Shown here piece by piece: positions 59,481 to 64,000 of a stretch of 64,000 bases of DNA. A program made the translations under genes and the position numbers. Position 1 is the stretch's first letter. Each line of letters starts with the position of its first letter. Source of the stretch: Fistularia commersonii. Lineage: Eukaryota; Chordata; Actinopteri; Syngnathiformes; Fistulariidae. The DNA is taken from the NCBI GenBank assembly GCA_037954325.1, contig JBBMNZ010000001.1:29395758-29459757 (forward strand). The letters are read 5' to 3'. The notes beneath the pieces were generated by a model, which saw nothing but the letters and a program-made list of their open reading frames with translations, made no database searches and was not told where the DNA came from.

Positions 59481-62225
59481 TGCGTCACTCATATTTCAGG
59501 TTGATTCAAGGAAAATTTGAATGGAAGAAGCCCCTCAAACAGGAGGTTCAATCTCTTCCAGTTGCCACGACAAGATGCGACGACAATCATGCGTGACCGG
59601 CTCGACGGAGACGCTTCAGCGACGTGGACATGACAGATCGTGGAACACGAGGAACAAACGGATAGTTAAGTGACACATAGAAGGCTCATAAGACATGTAT
59701 TTGGTCTATAAGACTTTCGTGTTAATGTAACACATTTGTGTTGAACTTGAAAATCATTTGATGAAAGTCGACCGTTCCTTTGACGTGAATTACATGAAAC
59801 GTAAACAAGCGGAAAGTCGCATGAGAAACATGTTTGTTGAATTTCAATGAGGTCATGATGACATCACGCCATGAAATCCAATCCCTTTCTTGATTAACTA
59901 TGGGGAAAGAAATATCTGTTTTCATATTCCATGTATTCCCTGTGTATTTTCCTCACAAGGGTTCTCCCCTCGCGCTAGTTCGTCTGCCGGGCCTTTTTCC
60001 AATCTGTCTAAAACAGCCTAAACTGCAGCTGATGAACTGGAGGGCAGCTGAACCGACAGTACGTTCACATTTCGATACTGATGACCGAACCGCTGGGAGT
60101 TGAAACGGATCCAAAAGCCTTTGCTCTCGCTACAGGCGGCTGTGGGTTTGTTCCAGCACTACGTGGAGCTTCTATTTGCTTCAGAAAAGAGAGACTGCGG
60201 GATAATAATCCACTGTTAGTCGCTCTGGATAAAAGCATCTGCCTGTATTCTGTTCTATAAGCCTCCAACGTGAAACAACCTTCACTCACACGGTCACACA
60301 GCGCTTTTCTCCAACATGTCATTTTGAAAGAGGGCTCTTCAGTTACTCCTGGGGTCCTACTTACAGTGATGGCATGCATGGAGTAGCCCAGCCCAAGCTG
60401 CCTGCAAACCACCATGGCTTCCTTTGTGGTCCAGCCCGTGCTGCACACGGTGCCCCACTTGGACCCGACCTGAACCTCCACCCGGCCCTCGTAAGTGCTG
60501 CGGCCGCCCACTATCCGGATCTGCAGACATGCCCTGCTGGGAGTCAGTGAGGGGACACGCTTCCCGTCCCGTCTGAGACGTCGGGGTCGAGACCCTGAGA
60601 CGCTCGTGTGGAGAGTATGTCGTACGAAGCCAAGCGTCGGCCCGGTTAGATTTTCTAGGCGGGAGGGGCGTCAGCGTGGTCTGCGGCTGAGGTCAACACC
60701 GGGCCGTGCTGGGGAGCTCGATTAGAAACTCTGGGTGCGGCTGTTTTGATCCGCCCACATTTAGAAACCAAAATAGCCTTTGGTTCTATGTTGCGGCAGA
60801 AAAGCTCAACAAATGGAAATGATAATATACTGCTGTGCGAGAAGGTTCAAGCCTGCTCTACAAACCCCAAATGGAACAGCGGGAATCTCAATCCTGTCGC
60901 TTCACCAAAAATGTGCCGGTCGCTTGATGTTCCTCCCATCTGGCGCCGAGTTGGGTTTTTTACTGGCTTTTCTGAAAACGGGAGCGAACGCGGACTGAAA
61001 AGCCGCCGCCGTGTTTTAGGGGAAAAACAGAATGGCCAAATGCTCGTCATGAAACAAGAACGCCGACAAGGTCCCGGGAGGAATTTTCCCTGGAGGAGTC
61101 TGAACCCGAGGTGACATGACAGTATATTACATTCTCATATGTCATATTCCAAACGGCCACTTTCCTTTCAATTTCTGCTGCAGGAAGTCGCCTCTAGTTA
61201 GCATCGGTGTTAGTAACCTACTTGCAGGCCCTGGTTAGCGTAGCCCAAGCCCAGCTGCCTGCAGACCACCATGGCCTCCCTGGTGGTCCAGCTCTCCCCG
61301 CAGATCAGGCCCCAGGTCCGCGTTCCGTTAGGGCCCGAGCTCAGCACCTCCACGCGGCCCTCGTAGCGGGTCCGGCCCCCCGTGAGTCGGATCTGCGAGG
61401 AGCTCAGTGGTTAGGAGCCTGGGAGATGCTGCGCGGAGGCCAGGCAGGATAAATCGCTCTCGCTCTGTTTTAAGGTCTGAGCGCAACCTTGAAAACAAAC
61501 ACACTTTGCTAAAAGATGACGTCGCTCGTGTCATGAAAGCGGAGCGGTTTTTATTCTGCCTCCTCAAGTGTCTTTAAGAGACGAGAGTTTTGTCCGGTCC
61601 GACCGGAAACACCCTCTGCCGTGGAGAAACGGCCGGTGTCCAGAAAACCAGCAAAACTGCCAACGCCAGTGTGCCAGCATTGAAAACATGCGGGCCAGCA
61701 GCAGGTCTGCTCTCCAATCCCGTTCCCGGACCAGAGTCCGGGAACGGGTCGTGACCAACCATGTTTATCAATGACTTTGTTACACGGCAAAAGCGAATGA
61801 AAAACGCTGGTTAATAAGAATATCGTCAAAAGAGATGCAAGATTAGATAGAACTATATTAGAAAGTCCTACATCAGATAAATGAACGGACAAATCACATT
61901 CTGTTTCTACGCTAAAGCTTTCAGGTCAGTAACAAACTCAAGCAGGAAACTTTCTGATTACAAATCTCGCTCATTTCATGGACAAGGTAGTCTAGCAGGT
62001 TAATTCCCTCGACTGTTTGTTTTTTCTTTTGCATGAATCAAAGATCTTAGTGAGGAGGTTTCGCTCTGACCGAGTTCTCCAGTCCCATGTAGGGAATGTT
62101 GCAGCGCACGGCGGCGTCCTCCACGTGCTGGCAGTCCTCCGAGCTGATGTTTTTAAATGGGCAGTTCCAGATGGATTTCTCCTGTCCGAGGCACTTCACT
62201 TCATTCATGTAGATCGGACCGATTC
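56454..62225 (-). CDS. loxl3: loxl3, lysyl oxidase-like 3 (3' half; 5' exons off the window)
   Basis: Secreted copper amine oxidase that deaminates lysines in collagen and elastin. Exons in transcript order: 62071-62225, then 61222-61392 or 60365-60520, 58883-59042, 58034-58277, 57434-57549, 56985-57121, 56613-56724 and 56454-56527. With one SRCR4 exon this gives 388 residues: the end of SRCR3, all of SRCR4 and the full catalytic domain. The copper site WHACHGHYHSMD is intact, as are the quinone-cofactor Lys (in AEGHKASFCLED) and Tyr (in KPGNYIMQ). DFTNNAMKCNCKYDGQRIW and the C-terminus DAFSEEAERRFEKYPGQ identify LOXL3 rather than LOXL2 or LOXL4. I cannot tell which teleost paralogue (a or b) it is. 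Confidence 0.93.
57550..58033 (-). other. loxl3 intron with TG tract at its 3' end
   Basis: On the transcript strand about seventeen TG units (57555-57589) end within a few bases of the acceptor GATGCAG, replacing the usual pyrimidine tract. Confidence 0.9.
58278..58882 (-). other. loxl3 intron with dispersed repeat
   Basis: 58340-58735 holds a GC-rich interspersed repeat beginning TTTATTAATCCCTCTTGGGG and ending near GAGGCGGAAGCACTGACC. It creates spurious frames. Confidence 0.6.
59043..60364 (-). other. loxl3 intron between exon B and the ETWYWD exon
   Basis: Contains a long CA microsatellite (59411-59477) and, near 60214-60243, an L2-type tail (GTCGCTCTGGATAAAAGCAT). No further SRCR-like exon is seen. 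Confidence 0.7.
59411..59477. repeat. (CA)n microsatellite in a loxl3 intron
   Basis: About 33 units, uninterrupted. Confidence 0.95.
60365..60520 (-). CDS. loxl3: loxl3 alternative SRCR4 exon B
   Basis: This 156-bp, phase-0 exon begins IRIVGGRSTYEGRVEVQV, contains KWGTVCSTGWTTKEAM, and ends CRQLGLGYSMHAIT. The acceptor is CATGTCTGCAG, the donor ACT-GTAAGT (stronger than that of exon A). It is homologous to exon A along its length and open, so it is a tandem duplicate. Inclusion of both would repeat half a domain, so mutually exclusive use is inferred. Confidence 0.85.
60521..61221 (-). other. loxl3 intron between exons A and B
   Basis: A 701-bp spacer, CpG-containing. No repeat identity, and no obvious competing RNA secondary-structure sites could be fixed by eye. 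Confidence 0.6.
61222..61392 (-). CDS. loxl3: loxl3 alternative SRCR4 exon A
   Basis: This 171-bp, phase-0 exon begins IRLTGGRTRYEGRVEVL and ends CRQLGLGYANQGLQ. The acceptor is CTCCTCGCAG, the donor CAA-GTAGGT. It is the LOXL3-typical form, with a WGLICGESW strand and the GYANQGLQ end that precedes ETWYWD. Confidence 0.9.
61393..62070 (-). other. loxl3 intron with a 13-bp perfect hairpin
   Basis: Arms at 61719-61731 (CCCGTTCCCGGAC) and 61736-61748 flank a 4-nt loop. Otherwise nothing recognised. Confidence 0.8.
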
Positions 62226-62829
62226 CTGGAGAGATGGGAGCGAGAACAGGAGGCCGCATGAGGATTAAAACTAATGGAACACAAAACAGTCGAGCCTGAG
62301 GTGTTGCACTCTTTTGTTTTGTTTTTTTTCCCTTTTTTCACCTCAGACCACCTAGAAGTCAATATTTTGTTTCACGTTGACTTTTTTCATTTTTTATCTG
62401 CAATGTTTCTATCCTGCTACAGTTGACCTGGAGTAACTTCTTAGATCTATGTTTGGTTTTTGAAAAATGAGCTGATGGTCGTCCTTACAGGTCAAAAACC
62501 ACGATAGTCATGCGATTCATTCATTCCCTTATTTATTTGACTCCCTAACTCTACAGCAAGACCAATTCTTCATTTGCAATACACTTTTTCTTTTTTAGCC
62601 TCCAATTAAATTATGGAAGAGTTTCAAAAAGGATAAAGGAAAATTACGTTTTTTGTTGGATGAAAAAAAAAATCACAATGGAAATGATTGAAGTTAAAAA
62701 TGAAGGAGCTGAGCAGCTTGTCAGAGTCTTGGTGACGCCGAGGTCAGACTGACATCCACAGCAGCGCTTTCCCCACTGGTGGGAAAAGTTAAAATACTAG
62801 GAGAAATGTCACTTTTCTAGGACGGACAG

Positions 62830-62862
<33 letters not shown>

Positions 62863-62892
62863 CACACACGCACACACACGCACACACACACA
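62830..62892. repeat. (CA)n microsatellite with CG interruptions
   Basis: About 31 units. Confidence 0.95.
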
Positions 62893-63019
62893 TCAGACGT
62901 CTACACAGAGCGCTTCTCAAAAGGCCATCTGTTCCCTGTGTCGCGACGCCATTCTTCACCTCCATGGTCTGGGAGTCATGTAAGAACACACACACACACA
63001 AAAACACTCACACACACTC

Positions 63020-63050
<31 letters not shown>

Positions 63051-63143
63051 CACACACACACCATGAGAGGGGAGTGCTAATATTTAGCCAGAGCTTGATC
63101 TTTATCACACAGCTAAGATAATAAACTCTTTCAAGGGGGTCGG

Positions 63144-63165
63144 AGAGAGAGAGAGAGAGAGACAT

Positions 63166-63196
<31 letters not shown>

Positions 63197-63309
63197 GAGA
63201 GAGAGAGAGAGAGACATAGAGAGAGAGAGAGAGAGAGACATGGAGAGAGAGAGAGAGACATGGACAGAGAGAGAGAGACATAGAGAGAGACATAGAGAGA
63301 GAGAGAGAC

Positions 63310-63377
<68 letters not shown>

Positions 63378-63378
63378 C
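63144..63378. repeat. (GA)n array with regular GACATA interruptions
   Basis: About 235 bp of GA repeats broken about every 8-30 bp by GACATAGAGA or GACATGGAGA, a compound microsatellite with a higher-order unit. Confidence 0.95.
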
Positions 63379-64000
63379 AAGCGGTCAGTTAATTGAGAAA
63401 TATGAAAACAATGTGCTATTTAAATGAAAGAGCTCTCAAAGTTTCCCCACTCGATCGTACATTCACTTGTGTGAGACAAGGATGGAAAGTGTGTTTGTTC
63501 TGGAAAAAGAAGCGTAAAGTGACTGTTGCAAAAGGCAGACGAGGGCGGAGCCTCGGCGAGGCTCTGCTGCCGAACGACTGACCCGGCGCTCTGACGGACT
63601 CCAGGAACCACCAGGTATCAAGAACAGACCTTTGTTACGGCGGGCGACGCCTCCAAAGTCCCGACCCGATTAAAAGGAGCCCCGGATGAAGGTCAGAGCT
63701 GGAATGTGGACTTTGAGGGCAAAGCCTTGAACCGAGACTTAAAACGGACGACCTCAGACTGGCGGCGGCCGTTAACTCGTCTCCTCGATGGTGATGGATT
63801 TACCCGAAGACAGAAGTGGAACAGAAGGAAGGCGTTCCAGTTCAGAGTCATGTTGTCATCAATAAATACAAATACCGGCGTCTCTCGATGAGCCGTGAGA
63901 CGTGACGGCCTGGCAGAGCAGAACGCAAGCCGGGCGCCGAAATTTTGTGATATTATTGGAGAGATCAACTTATGAAAAAGAGCAGATGTAACTAAATCAG

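Larger units (their letters stand above)
62226..64000 (-). other. loxl3 upstream intron (to window edge)
   Basis: No earlier SRCR exon is visible, so the intron runs past the edge. It holds CA repeats (62830-62892), GACA repeats (about 63022-63051) and a long GA-rich array (63144-63378). The last 600 bp show no coding exon that I can support. Confidence 0.55.

Noticed and set aside
59135..59596. 153-codon plus-strand frame in the loxl3 intron
   Set aside because: Runs through a CA microsatellite and is antisense to the intron. No family resemblance.
60365..61392. Explaining loxl3 exons A and B as an assembly duplication
   Set aside because: The two exons differ at many codons and in length, and have different introns, so they are old diverged duplicates, not a copied contig segment.
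62226..64000. Earlier loxl3 SRCR exons in the right-hand end
   Set aside because: No cysteine-patterned frame with flanking splice sites was found. Frames there come from GA and CA repeats.

Overview
This window is vertebrate nuclear DNA, almost certainly from a ray-finned (teleost) fish. Genes are split by GT..AG introns. Long CA/TG, GATAA and GA microsatellites are scattered through it, as are fish-type non-LTR retrotransposon remnants (an L2-like reverse transcriptase relic and several copies of an RTE-like 3' end). The protein-coding families are vertebrate ones. No bacterial operon, phage, CRISPR array or viral gene is visible.

Layout, left to right. (1) Positions 1-6403, minus strand: the 5' two-thirds or so of alms1 (Alström syndrome protein, centrosome/ciliary base). 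Its 3' exons run off the left edge. A GC-rich promoter region with an RFX X-box-like site lies at about 6.8-7.6 kb. (2) About 7.6-40.7 kb: a gene-poor stretch of roughly 33 kb with retroelement relics, microsatellites, a perfect 18-bp hairpin, an internal duplication (29.7-31.8 kb) and several unique AT-rich/GC-rich blocks dense in homeodomain-type cores that look like conserved noncoding elements. (3) 40.76-43.3 kb: a minisatellite and then the single-exon nanos1-type gene with its 3' UTR. (4) 45.9-49.4 kb: a type IV neuronal intermediate filament gene of three exons, with canonical CCAAT and TATA boxes and an almost absent tail domain. (5) 52.1-54.6 kb: mrps26, a mitochondrial small-subunit ribosomal protein, in four exons, with a YY1-like promoter motif and a 12-bp tandem repeat in the 5' leader. 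(6) 56.4-62.2 kb and beyond the right edge, minus strand: the 3' half of loxl3 (lysyl oxidase-like 3), including two alternative, phase-compatible copies of the exon for the first half of the fourth SRCR domain.

The five genes do not form one pathway; they are neighbours rather than partners. alms1 acts at the centrosome, nanos1 is a translational repressor of germline and neural cells, the filament gene is neuronal cytoskeleton, mrps26 is mitoribosomal and loxl3 crosslinks extracellular matrix. The most noteworthy observations are the tandem, apparently mutually exclusive loxl3 SRCR4 exons (A at 61222-61392, B at 60365-60520), a TG microsatellite butting against the acceptor of the loxl3 copper-site exon, the tail-less neuronal filament, three perfect hairpins, and the putative regulatory blocks in the gene-poor interval. 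Exon boundaries were derived by hand from splice signals, reading phase and remembered homology. No alignment or search was run.
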